Part shown: piece after piece, positions 9,629 to 17,198 of the stretch | Position numbering within the stretch: position 1 is the stretch's first letter | How the letters are laid out: each line of letters opens with the position of its first letter | DNA from: Candidatus Gracilibacteria bacterium S5_H10 | Lineage (GTDB): Bacteria; Patescibacteriota; Gracilibacteria; Absconditabacterales; Absconditicoccaceae | Length of the DNA: 63,530 nt | Reading direction: 5' to 3' | Assembly: GCA_019248075.1 (NCBI GenBank) | Contig: JAEHHG010000002.1 | Coordinates: 1-63,530 of the forward strand | Translations under genes and position numbers: made by a program | Notes under the pieces: model-generated | Databases searched by the model: none | Told to the model about the DNA's origin: nothing | Seen by the model: only the letters and a program-made list of their open reading frames with translations

Positions 9629-10168
9629 TTACTTATTACATTTTATTGTCTCTATGCTTTTGGTGAATTTTGTCAAATCTTTTTTGTCATCACTACTAAA
9701 TGCAAGAAGATAGAGTGTATCATTATTCAGCAAAAAATACTGTCATTCATACAATGTTTCTTTGTCTATTTCATAGGAAAAGGTCATCAGATATCAAGAA
9801 TATTGTATGTCATCACATTTTGTTTTTTTGCTAACAGCGCTAAGCGACTTGTATTGCATAAGATTAAGCTGTAACTGTTTTGCATTGGATTCAGCAAGCT
9901 CTTTTATGGTTATTCACGACTGGGTCGATGTCTTTATGACAAACAAAGAATTGATAAATCCTGTATCCTCTGCTGCAACTATCTCTTCTAAGTTAGCAAG
10001 CACATTCATTCATTCCACACTTGTCTCCAAAGCTGTAGTCGTATATTGTTTTTCGTTATCATATATTTTCATAGAAAATTCTTCGAACGCCAATGGAAAA
10101 GATGATTTGGATGCACATCCCGTAAGTATGATCAAAGCGAATAAAATAATCAGAGAATATCTTTTCAT
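9629..10168 (-). CDS. Lipoprotein, hypothetical
   Basis: A 179-residue protein with a clear lipoprotein signal: MKRYSLIILFALIILTGCAS, cleavage before Cys19. The mature part is a mixed alpha/beta domain beginning SFPLAFEEFSMKIYDNEKQY and ending KDLTKFTKSIETIKCNK, with a possible Cys pair in KTKCDDIQ and the C-terminus. An upstream in-frame extension of 22 codons exists but would bury the signal peptide and runs into a repeat, so ATG 10168 is preferred. Cell-envelope location is inferred from the lipobox. Confidence 0.8.
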
Positions 10169-10188
10169 AGAAGAATATAAACTAAAAG

Positions 10189-10250
10189 GATGTGGAACTT
10201 GGGACGTGGAACTTGGGCAATATTTTCCTTTCACCTTGTCCCTCGTACCT
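10189..10250. repeat. Intergenic hairpin repeat (GGGAC/GTCCC family)
   Basis: GGAACTTGGGACGTGGAACTTGGG is followed, after a T-rich loop, by CACCTTGTCCCTCGTACC. A second member of the family lies in frame inside the prepilin-peptidase gene at 26058-26130. Confidence 0.55.
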
Positions 10251-10262
10251 TTTATCTGTTAT

Positions 10263-10556
10263 TTAAATAAACATATAGATAATTGCCAAAGCAACGCCGA
10301 GGATTACTCCAAAGATAAATGATCTGATATAAATTTTATTTTTGTGTGGATGATCTTCTTCGTATCCGAGCTGTATACGTGCAACGATGTATCAAAACAT
10401 TGTCCCACAAAAAACCAAATAGCCTGGCATTATTATTTGTTTGATCATAAGCTGATATTCTGGTCCGAAAAGCACGCTTCCTCTCAAAAGAAAAAGTCCT
10501 ACAAGGATCGTAAGGAAGAAAAAAATTCATTTTATTACCTCAAAGAATGTGTTCAT
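10263..10556 (-). CDS. Small three-helix membrane protein
   Basis: A 97-residue protein with three hydrophobic stretches (VIKGIFFFLTILVGLFLL, IIMPGYLVFCGTMFGYIVA, SFIFGVILGVALAIIYMFI) and a charged loop (QLGYEEDHPHKNKIYIR). The TGA glycines lie inside membrane segments. ATG 10556 to TAA 10263. No family recognised. It sits between two lipoprotein genes on the same strand, 30-100 bp apart, so a shared envelope operon is plausible. Confidence 0.7.
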
Positions 10557-10586
10557 AGTAGTGGACTAATTAGTTAAAATTGTATA

Positions 10587-10943
10587 TTATTTTCCCAAAT
10601 CCTGGATCTTTTGAATAATCTGATCCATAAGATCTATATCTTCTTCTGTGAGTTTGCTATCATCTTTTGTTTGCGTATTCCTTTGTTCTATCAAATTATC
10701 AACTTCAGCAACTACACCTGTATCATTGTTTGTACCCTCACTTCCAGCTACGGTAGGAACTATTCATGAATCAAATTCACCTGTGAATTCTTCCATCGTT
10801 GAAGTAAGTGTTCCTGTATCTATTGTTCACGTAAGTTCTTGCACATCACCAGTAATTTCTTCAATAGTCTGAGCAGATTTAAATGAGCATCCAGCTGCGC
10901 TAAGCGCAAGTAATACGATTCCCACCATGTATACTTTTTTCAT
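10587..10943 (-). CDS. Lipoprotein with low-complexity Thr/Glu region
   Basis: A 118-residue protein with a lipoprotein signal (MKKVYMVGIVLLALSAAGCS, Cys19). The mature chain is an acidic, Thr/Gly-rich low-complexity region built on repeated E-L/F-TG-T/E-D words (EEITGDVQELTGTIDTGTLT), then a helical C-terminus (EEDIDLMDQIIQKIQDLGK). It looks like an extended envelope spacer protein. TGA glycines occur in LTGT and DSGIV. No function can be assigned. Confidence 0.75.
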
Positions 10944-11112
10944 ATTTTTGTTTAAGATCTAAAAAACTATCACTAGTAATAGCGGTTTGGCATATAAAAT
11001 CAACTAAATTTCAAGAGAGATTCTGAATAATAAAGTGGTTGCATCAAACAGTATTTTAGATACAACAATTTTGAATTTAAAATTTAAAATTTAGAATTTA
11101 AAATTATTAGTT

Positions 11113-11838
11113 ATGTTTCTCGCAGTAGATAAACCAGCACGAATCACCAGCTTTGATGTTGTCCGTATTTTCAGGAAGCATTTTCCGCATAAAAAAATGT
11201 GACACGGATGAACGCTTGATCCTATGGCAACTTGACTCATAATTCTCGCATTGGATGATGATACAAAAAAGCTTACAGAGATTATTGGTCATGACAAATC
11301 CTACATTGCTACGATCGATTTTTCCAAAATCACCGATACACGAGATATGGAAATACGAAAGGAAATTCAAAATTTTGAATGCAGAATGCAGAATTGAAAA
11401 ATAATAGGTCTGGAGATGGAAAATGGAAGTGTTGAAGCGCCGACATTAGCGGAAATAGAACGCAAGCTGCAGAAATTGATCCCGGAATATGAGCTACCAC
11501 TCCCCGCTTTTAGTGCAAAAAAAATAGCGTGAAAAAAATCGTACGATGACGCAAGAGCTGGAAATATCAGGGAAGAAAATAAAGTGATGAAGGTCCAGAA
11601 ATATGAAATTTTGAGATATGAATTTCCGATATTGCAACTCAAACTTGATGTCGGATCGGGGACTTATATCAGATCTATCGCATATCGATTGGGACAACAA
11701 CTCTGACTCTGAGGAACACTTATCCAACTGAGAAGAACCAGGATCGGCGACATCGATATCGACCAGCTCCAGAATTGGGAAGATTTGCATAATACGTATA
11801 AAGAAAAAGAGGAAATCGTGAGATATTGTAAACTCTAG
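11113..11838 (+). CDS. truB: tRNA pseudouridine(55) synthase TruB
   Basis: A 241-residue enzyme that isomerises U55 in the tRNA T-loop. Motifs: FLAVDKPARITSFDVV at the start; the catalytic block GHGGTLDPMATGLI with Asp36, where the glycines at 30, 33 and 41 are TGA; the LPAFSAKK block; and the thumb motif VGSGTYIRSIAYRLG. Length fits a minimal TruB without PUA domain. Between about residues 84 and 95 the protein reads EIQNFECRMQNGK, encoded by an intergenic-type iterated repeat sitting in frame in a variable region. Upstream is an AT-iterated spacer; a TTGACA promoter for the next gene begins just after the TAG. Confidence 0.95.
11363..11396 (+). repeat. AAATTCAAAATTTTGAATG-type repeat inside truB
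   Basis: The palindromic AATTCAAAATTTTGAATGCAG word, followed by GAATGCAGAATTG, is of the same kind as the intergenic iterations at 3148-3186, 5408-5458, 8704-8756 and 11068-11105, but lies in the truB reading frame. Confidence 0.5.
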
Positions 11839-11839
11839 T

Positions 11840-11867
11840 TTGACATTCTAAGGAGAAAAGCTACATT
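11840..11867 (+). promoter_or_regulatory. Promoter TTGACA-N16-TACATT
   Basis: -35 TTGACA at 11840-11845, exactly 16 bp spacer, -10 TACATT at 11862-11867, upstream of the 66-residue protein gene. Belongs to the TTGAC(A/T)-N16-TANNNT set of this window. Confidence 0.6.
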
Positions 11868-11894
11868 CGGTAAAAATATAAAAAAACGACACAT

Positions 11895-12095
11895 ATGGAA
11901 CGAATTTGGACGGATTTCCTGTTACTCGGCGGAGTATGGATTCTTTTGGGGCTCATAGCTCTAGTACTTGTCTATCTCACCAAAGACAAAGAAGAAAAAG
12001 TCTCTTTTTGGACTCACTTTGGCATCATCGGATTGGGATTCATTTCTCTCATCGGGGCCATTGATGACATGAAAGAACATTGGCTTATTTCATAA
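11895..12095 (+). CDS. Small two-helix membrane protein, TGA-free
   Basis: A 66-residue protein with two membrane segments (FLLLGGVWILLGLIALVLVYL and FGIIGLGFISLIGAI) around a charged KDKEEKVSFW loop. All seven glycines use GGN and none TGA. It has its own promoter and terminator, like the next two genes. No family recognised. With its neighbours to 13203 it forms a run of single-gene cassettes whose codon use differs from the TGA-rich genes around them. Confidence 0.7.
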   Translation: MERIWTDFLLLGGVWILLGLIALVLVYLTKDKEEKVSFWTHFGIIGLGFISLIGAIDDMKEHWLIS

Positions 12096-12108
12096 TACAT
12101 CTTCAACC

Positions 12109-12137
12109 AAGCCGGCGTTTTCGCCCGGCTTTTTTTA
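12109..12137 (+). terminator. Rho-independent terminator
   Basis: AAGCCGG/CCGGCTT stem with a CG-TTTT-CG inner loop, followed by a T run, 14 bp after the TAA. Confidence 0.85.
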
Positions 12138-12162
12138 TTCTGAAAATTATTTTTTACTGACA

Positions 12163-12190
12163 TTGACATTTTAGGCAAAATCTCTATACA
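12163..12190 (+). promoter_or_regulatory. Promoter TTGACA-N16-TATACA
   Basis: -35 at 12163-12168, spacer TTTTAGGCAAAATCTC, -10 TATACA at 12185-12190. The block from the preceding T run through the leader is nearly identical to that at 12507-12579. Confidence 0.7.
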
Positions 12191-12211
12191 TTTAAAAAAA
12201 TAAAAAACGCT

Positions 12212-12472
12212 ATGAAAAAAATAAAAGATATTGTACCATTTCCTCTAAGTGATGGAATGCCTCTAAGCAAAAGAATAACTCATGATGATCTCCATCGTCT
12301 ACTAGCGACACCACATACTCCTCAACGATGGCACTTCCATCGATGGATATTCTGGAAATTCTATCAAAAACGCCATCGCGTTTGCCGTATATGTTTTAAA
12401 AAACAAATGGAGAAATCTGGTGTATTTCATCTACCCGGAAATGGATGGGTAGCAGATACTACTTCTAAGTAA
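12212..12472 (+). CDS. Small basic His/Arg-rich protein, TGA-free
   Basis: An 86-residue basic protein, notable for the stretch HTPQRWHFHRWIFWKFYQKR, rich in His, Arg and Trp, and the pair VCRICF just after. The two cysteines with nearby histidines could bind a metal, but no known finger is complete. Four glycines, none TGA; stop TAA. Its promoter is a near copy of the one for the next gene. Confidence 0.65.
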   Translation: MKKIKDIVPFPLSDGMPLSKRITHDDLHRLLATPHTPQRWHFHRWIFWKFYQKRHRVCRICFKKQMEKSGVFHLPGNGWVADTTSK

Positions 12473-12477
12473 TAATG

Positions 12478-12506
12478 AGCTGGCGGTGTGAGCCAGCTTT
12501 TTTTTA
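12478..12506 (+). terminator. Rho-independent terminator
   Basis: AGCTGGC-GGTGTGA-GCCAGCT followed by eight T. Confidence 0.85.
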
Positions 12507-12531
12507 TTCTGAAAATGATTTTTTACTAATA

Positions 12532-12559
12532 TTGACATTTTAGGTAAAATCTCTATATT
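12532..12559 (+). promoter_or_regulatory. Promoter TTGACA-N16-TATATT
   Basis: -35 at 12532-12537, spacer TTTTAGGTAAAATCTC, -10 TATATT at 12554-12559. It differs from the 12163 spacer by a single base, so it is a duplicated promoter. Confidence 0.7.
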
Positions 12560-12579
12560 TTCAAAAAACAAAAAAACAC

Positions 12580-13203
12580 ATGAAAAACTACACCCACATC
12601 TTTCACAAAAAATATCATGGAGAAATCGAAGCATATCTTGCAACATTGCAAAAATTGTCTGTAGAAAAGCAGAAAATCGTAAATCCGATTCTGTTGATGA
12701 TCCTTTTTTTTGCCACAATAGTTATTGTTTTCTTCACTATGGGACATTTTATCCTGAGTGTTGTAATATCAGCAACCATTACCATCTTCATCAAATTTAC
12801 TATTCTGTATTTTTTGACGAGATCAATCAAAAAAAAAGAAAAGAAACTTGAAGAGAAAAAAAAGATGTTACAGGCCGCAGGAATCGCTGTTATATTGGAA
12901 TTCTTCGATGATTTAACAAAAGGCTTGGGAGCCAGACTCCAGACAAAAATTTTTCAAGAAAACTTGCCAAGTCTTGGCTATGAATGGATTAAAGCAGAAG
13001 GGAATGGCGTGATCTTCAAAACACATACTGTACTTCATCCTCCTGTTTTCATTGCCGAAGGAATTACTTTACTAAGTTGGAGTGATACCGCGTATGAAGG
13101 TATTCCTGAAGATGATTTAATATGGTTCTATGATACTCATAATATTCATCTCTTTCGGATAGAACTGTTGGATCATGGAAAACCTATCGAACTTATTTTA
13201 TAA
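12580..13203 (+). CDS. Membrane protein with two adjacent helices, TGA-free
   Basis: A 207-residue protein with a soluble helical N-terminus (about 1-40), a membrane hairpin (IVNPILLMILFFATIVIVFF and HFILSVVISATITIFIKFTILYFL), a Lys/Glu-rich coiled-coil linker and a cytoplasmic alpha/beta domain (about 100-207) ending GKPIELIL. Eleven glycines, no TGA; stop TAA. In topology it resembles DUF3137-type proteins, with the ENLPSLGYEWIKAEG stretch in the right place, but that is a weak guess. Single-gene cassette. Confidence 0.75.
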   Translation: MKNYTHIFHKKYHGEIEAYLATLQKLSVEKQKIVNPILLMILFFATIVIVFFTMGHFILSVVISATITIFIKFTILYFLTRSIKKKEKKLEEKKKMLQAAGIAVILEFFDDLTKGLGARLQTKIFQENLPSLGYEWIKAEGNGVIFKTHTVLHPPVFIAEGITLLSWSDTAYEGIPEDDLIWFYDTHNIHLFRIELLDHGKPIELIL

Positions 13204-13224
13204 CCGGCTATGCCGGTTTTTTTC
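13202..13224 (+). terminator. Rho-independent terminator
   Basis: AACCGGC-TAT-GCCGGTT followed by T run, overlapping the TAA of the 207-residue protein gene. Confidence 0.8.
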
Positions 13225-13225
13225 A

Positions 13226-13253
13226 TTGACTTTTTTGTATAAATATGTAAACA
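13226..13253 (+). promoter_or_regulatory. Promoter TTGACT-N16-TAAACA
   Basis: -35 TTGACT at 13226-13231, 16-bp spacer, -10 TAAACA at 13248-13253, upstream of the 61-residue ORF. Confidence 0.5.
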
Positions 13254-13288
13254 TATTTTTAATAATTTTATCTTTTGTTTCTCTTTCT

Positions 13289-13474
13289 ATGAAATACGCT
13301 ATAGCTAAAGGACCTTCTGTATCCGATGAAAACGTTCAGCAAATTGAACAAGAAAAACCATCTTTGGACACTTCTCTCAGTACTGATGAAGTCATGGAAA
13401 GAACTTCGAGAGAACTACTCAATACCTACAGAATAGAAGAATGATCTGGAATTTCTTCAAATCCAAGACGATAG
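13289..13474 (+). CDS. Small hypothetical protein
   Basis: A 61-codon frame from ATG 13289 to TAG 13472, with one TGA (13442) near the end. It encodes an acidic helical peptide (NVQQIEQEKPSLDTSLSTDE). If that TGA were a stop the protein would be 51 residues. It lies 22 bp before the HAD-like gene and probably shares its transcript. Function unknown. Confidence 0.5.
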
Positions 13475-13495
13475 TTTTAGATCTTTTTCTTTTTT

Positions 13496-14311
13496 ATGCT
13501 CAAATCATATGTTTTCGATCTTGACCAAAATATCGTCCATACCAAGACGCCAATATTTTTTCTTGTTAAACAAGCTGATGGAAGCCGAAAAGAAGAAAAA
13601 GTCCCTAATGCTGAATTTGAAAAAAAATTAGCTGATCCCGAACATTTCAGATTACATGAAAATCCTGATGTTTCACTCAGAGAGATGAGATGATCAGGAA
13701 AAATCATTAAAGATGTCTTTGATGCTATTAGCGAAAAAGCGTACGGACCAAGCCGAGAAAAATTTAAATCCGCAACTATAGAAGCTTCTCCAGTACATAT
13801 AATAACAGCTCGCGGCAACCCGATGGAAGATTTTAGAGAAATGCATAAACAATTTATTTATGAAGTTTTGACCAAAGCAGAAAGAGAAGAAATGTCCTAC
13901 AATATGGAAAATCATATGCGCTGTATTTCACAACACCAACAAATACTCATAAATCAATATCTGAAAAACAATCTCTACATCCCTTGTGCAGATCCTGAAA
14001 CTATCAAACTCTTCAGACGATGATGAAAATCTTCTCATGGAAAAAAAGCAGTCGCTTTTGAAAAAACAATCAAACAAAGCATTAGTACTTATGAAGAATA
14101 CTACGGGAAACCTTTCATGAAAAATAGGCATATCACTATAGGATTCAGTGATGACAGCAAAAAAAATACTGACGCAATCACTGATCTTATCATACACAAG
14201 CTTGCTGACAAATATCCTCACATCCTTTTTTATGTCTACAATACTGAGCAACCTAAGCTCATCAGAAAAGAGACTATCCAGAAAAAATCTGATGCACAAC
14301 GACTCTTTTAG
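13496..14311 (+). CDS. HAD-superfamily-like protein
   Basis: A 271-residue soluble protein. It opens YVFDLDQNIVHTKTPI, matching HAD motif I (DxD nucleophile/acid pair Asp8 and Asp10). Motif II is likely VHIITARGNP (Thr in ITAR), and ITIGFSDDSKKN (with two adjacent Asp) fits motif IV. The hydrolysed substrate is unknown; the long helical middle part (DFREMHKQFIYEVL to LKNNLYIP) would be the cap. TGA glycines occur in REMRGSG, FRRGGKSSHG. It ends 3 bp before the convergent folA stop, so the two genes meet tail to tail. Confidence 0.65.
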
Positions 14312-14314
14312 TAT

Positions 14315-14779
14315 TTATTTTCTCTTATATACGACAAAATCCATTTCTCCTGATTCATCCGGCGTCCTTTCTGCTTCGACAAAATCTTGTTCAAATTCAG
14401 GGAAACTAGTATCGCCTTCGTACGCTTTTTTTATTTCCGTCAAATAGATGCAATCCGCGATAGGAAGAAATTGGCGATAAATGCTGGCTCATCCGATGAT
14501 GAAAATCTGATCAATATCTTCTTTTTTTAATTGATCCAGCATAGCTTCGATACTTGCATAAGTTTCTATATTTTCGATCGGTTCTTTGGAAAGGATAATA
14601 TTTCTCCTGTTGGGAAGCGGTTTTCCGATAGAGAGAAAGGTATTGTATCCCATGACGACAATGTGTCCGGAAGTGACGTTTTTGAAATGTTGCAAGTCCT
14701 GAGCATAATGTCGAGGAAGCTGATTTTTGTTACCGACGATTCTATTGGACGCCATCGCAGCGATCATATTGATTATCAT
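14315..14779 (-). CDS. folA: Dihydrofolate reductase
   Basis: A 154-residue enzyme that reduces dihydrofolate with NADPH. It shows IAAMASNRIVGNKNQLP (substrate loop), HFKNVTSGHIVVMGYNTFLSIGKPLPNRRNIILS (NADPH-binding TSG and GRxT-like segments), and IDQIFIIGGASIYRQFLPIADCIYLTEI with the GG of the cofactor loop, the first G being TGA. The acidic catalytic position is atypical: HYAQDLQHFK where most DHFRs have a D/E five residues earlier. ATG 14779 is taken as start; ATG 14767 is an alternative. Length fits a compact bacterial DHFR. Confidence 0.92.
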
Positions 14780-14832
14780 ACTGTATATTAAACAAATAAA
14801 CATCTATTCTGGCATAATCCAGCAAGAATCCT

Positions 14833-14932
14833 CATTCCGGCGTTACGGTTCGCAGTCGGAATCCAGTTTGCTTGGTATAGATTCCGTCCGCAATTTCTTG
14901 GCGCCGGAATGATGTACTCCGCCGGAGTAAAA
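14833..14932. repeat. ATTCCGGC/GCCGGAAT intergenic inverted repeat
   Basis: CATTCCGGCGTTACGG, GATTCCGTCCGCAATTTCTT and GGCGCCGGAATGATGTAC form an imperfect inverted repeat. A second copy at 34217-34279 shares GATTCCG, GCAATTTCTT and GCCGGAATGA but has a palindrome inserted between the last two words. Confidence 0.55.
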
Positions 14933-15058
14933 TACAACTAATTGAAGATTAATTTTTTAACAAATATAATCAATACAGAAAAAACTTCGTTTGCTTTTTT
15001 TGCTAACATTACTATATATGTTTCGAGCTATTTTTTTATTATTTCTTTGAAAAAGCCA

Positions 15059-15700
15059 ATGGCAATAGACACACAAAATCTGCTCAAAAAATATGGAGAA
15101 ATCATCAAAGAAGAAGTGAACGTAAAAAGCATCGAGACCATGGATGATTCCATAAAAATCACCAAAATATTTAAACCGATCGGTTCACAGCTTTCTGCAA
15201 AATTTGGAAAAGATACAGGAAAGATTATTCAATATGGAAAACAAGGAAACATCAAGGATGGCGGTGACGGCAAAGTCATCATTTTCGACCCCGTAGCAAG
15301 TACGGGGCAGGCAAAAGGGAACGAATGGACATTGGAACAAGGTGAATATGAAATCGCGTATGAATGATTAACATGAGATAATATCGCTGTTGATCAAAAT
15401 ATCATAGCAAGACTTGATCTGGAATTGACACCAGAACTCCAAAGAGAAGGAGTCGCTCGTGAGATTTCTAGATTCTTAAATCAAATGAGAAAAGATGCTA
15501 ATTATAATGTCGATGATAAAGTACAAATGTTCTATCAAACAAATGATGCATATCTCAAAAATATTCTGAATGAATTCGCTGAATTTTTCACTAGCGAAGC
15601 ACTCCTTTCTGACATTCTTTCGACAGAGAAACCTGAAGGTGACATCGTAGCTTTGTTTACAAACAATGAAGTGACGATCAACTTCGCGTTAAAAAAATAA
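15059..15700 (+). CDS. Free-standing isoleucyl-tRNA synthetase C-terminal domain
   Basis: A 213-residue protein matching only the extreme C-terminal part of IleS: IIKEEVNVKSIETM, FKPIGSQLSAKFGKDTGKI, WTLEQGEYEIAYEGLTG, then the hallmark LDLELTPELQREGVAREISRFLNQMRKDANYNVDDKV. No Rossmann fold, HIGH or KMSKS motif precedes it: the 280 bp upstream hold a repeat and folA. It may be the remnant of a truncated ileS, or a separately encoded domain assisting a catalytic part elsewhere. The frame is open upstream to 14942 without IleS similarity, so ATG 15059 is chosen. TGA glycines occur at YEG, LTG. Confidence 0.8.
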
Positions 15701-15735
15701 ACACAAAAAATCATTTAGTCTATTTGCAAAATACT

Positions 15736-16167
15736 ATGCAGTGTTTCGATTATGCGCTTAAATATATCTACCGTTATCCCAAGACTGAAAAAGAGTTGAA
15801 GATTCAGCTCTATACAAAAGGATACAATACCAAAGATATAGATCGAACTATAGGTGAACTTAAGAAAAAAAATTATGTGAACGATGAAATGTTCGCAGAG
15901 AGTTATATCAGAAGTGAGATTGTAAACAAAGGGAAACCATCTATCAGAATAATTCAGAAGCTCTATCAAAAAGGGGTTCCCCAAGAAATTGTCAGAGATA
16001 TTCTGAAAAAATATGAAAATGAAATGTGAGAAGGCATCCATGATAAAATCAAAAAAGAAATCGCAGCATACAAGAAAAAGGAAGTAGATGGATTTGATAT
16101 TATCCAGAAACTGATGAGAAAATGATATAAGCTTCAAGACATCAAGAATGTCATAGAAAATAGATAA
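15736..16167 (+). CDS. recX: RecX-family regulatory protein
   Basis: A 143-residue all-helical protein that in other bacteria binds and restrains RecA filaments. It opens QCFDYALKYIYRYPKTEKELKIQLYTKGY, followed by IDRTIGELKKKNYVNDEMFAESYIRSEI. That is the first of the tandem three-helix RecX modules, including the YVNDExFAxxYI signature. IIQKLYQKGVPQEIVRDILKKY is module two, and a third partial module ends DIIQKLMRKGYKLQDIKNVIE. TGA glycines at MGEGIHD (single) and RKGYK. It follows the IleS fragment by 35 bp. No recA is in the window. Confidence 0.9.
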
Positions 16168-16173
16168 ACTAAA

Positions 16174-16294
16174 AAACATTCCTCCTTTACTGAAAGGAGG
16201 AGGTATCCTTTAGAATGGATGATTTTGTGACTTAGTAAAATATTCCACCCTTAAGGTCCCCCCTCTTTGGAAATAAAGAGGGAACGTATTCAAG
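16174..16294. repeat. Dispersed intergenic repeat, copy A
   Basis: CCTCCTTTACTGAAAGGAGG hairpin, then GATTTTGTGACTTAGTAAAAT, then CCACCCTTAAGGTCCCCCC and CCTCTTTGGAAATAAAGAGG. Copy B at 17079-17193 has the same words in the same order, so the two flank the yebC-family gene as direct repeats. Confidence 0.7.
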
Positions 16295-16319
16295 TATTTT
16301 TAATTATTTAGTTATACCC

Positions 16320-17072
16320 ATGGGAAGACGACATAGTATCGCAGCTAGAAAGGCATCATGAGATGCACAAAAATCACAAAACTATGCAAAGATCGGAAAA
16401 ATTATTCAAATCGCGGCCAAGAAAGGAGCTGATCCAAAAATGAATCCTGCACTCGAGCTCGCACTTAGCAAAGCCAAGCAATATAATCTACCGAGAGATG
16501 TGATGGACAAAGCTATCTTGAAATGATCAGGACAATTGGAAGGAGAAAATCTCGAAGAGATCTTTTACGAAGGATATGGCCCTGAAGGAGTCGCATTGCT
16601 TATCAAAGCACTAACATCAAATACCAATAGAAGCGCTGCCAGCATAAAACAAATCATGTATAAAAATGGATGAACTATGTGAGCCATCGGTTCTGTAGCT
16701 TGGCAATTTAAAGAACAAGGTGTCTTTGTTATTGATGGTATTTCTGAAACCGTACAAGATAAAGGAAAAACTATAGAAAAAGTCTTGCCGCTCAACAAAG
16801 AAGAATTAGAAGAGCGCGCAATGGAACTTCCTATAAGTGATATTGAAATCGAAGAAAACTCTGCGATCATCTATTCTGACAAAAAAGATTTTTCTGCTGT
16901 ACAAGAATGATTAGCTCAGCATCACTATCACATGGCTGAAGCGGATATTCAGTTTATTCCAGAAAATACCGTAAAATTGAACGAAGAAAACACAGAAAAA
17001 TTATATAAATTACTGGACGCACTCGAAGAAGATGAGGACGTCGATCATGTACGACATAACCTGGGAAACTAA
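16320..17072 (+). CDS. YebC/PmpR-family protein
   Basis: A 250-residue protein of the DUF28 family, which includes transcriptional regulators and, for some members, factors that help ribosomes through proline stretches. The N-terminus MGRRHSIAARKASGDAQKSQNYAKIGKIIQIAAKKGADPKMN is the family signature, with the glycine of ASGDAQ on TGA. Further landmarks are LPRDVMDKAILKGSG, YEGYGPEGVALLIKALTSNTNRSAA, NGGTMGAIGSVAWQF (two TGA) and the C-terminal EEDEDVDHVRHNL. Length is typical. It lies between two copies of a dispersed repeat. Confidence 0.95.
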
Positions 17073-17078
17073 AAAAAA

Positions 17079-17193
17079 TGTCCCTCCTTTACTGAAAGGA
17101 GGTGTCCGCCAGGGCGGACGGAGGATTTTGTGACTTAGTAAAATCTCCCACCCTTCGGGTCCCCCCTCTTTGGAAATAAAGAGGATACATATT
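17079..17193. repeat. Dispersed intergenic repeat, copy B
   Basis: Same word order as copy A, but with an extra GTCCGCCAGGGCGGAC palindrome inserted after the first hairpin and CCACCCTTCGGGTCCCCCC instead of the AAGG variant. Confidence 0.7.
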
Positions 17194-17198
17194 ATAGT

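Noticed and set aside
14942-15058. N-terminal extension of the IleS-like ORF
   Set aside because: The frame is open but encodes a hydrophobic, low-complexity stretch without IleS similarity; ATG 15059 preferred.
16174-17193. CRISPR array
   Set aside because: Repeats are two, long and separated by a gene; no regularly spaced short repeats or cas genes anywhere in the window.
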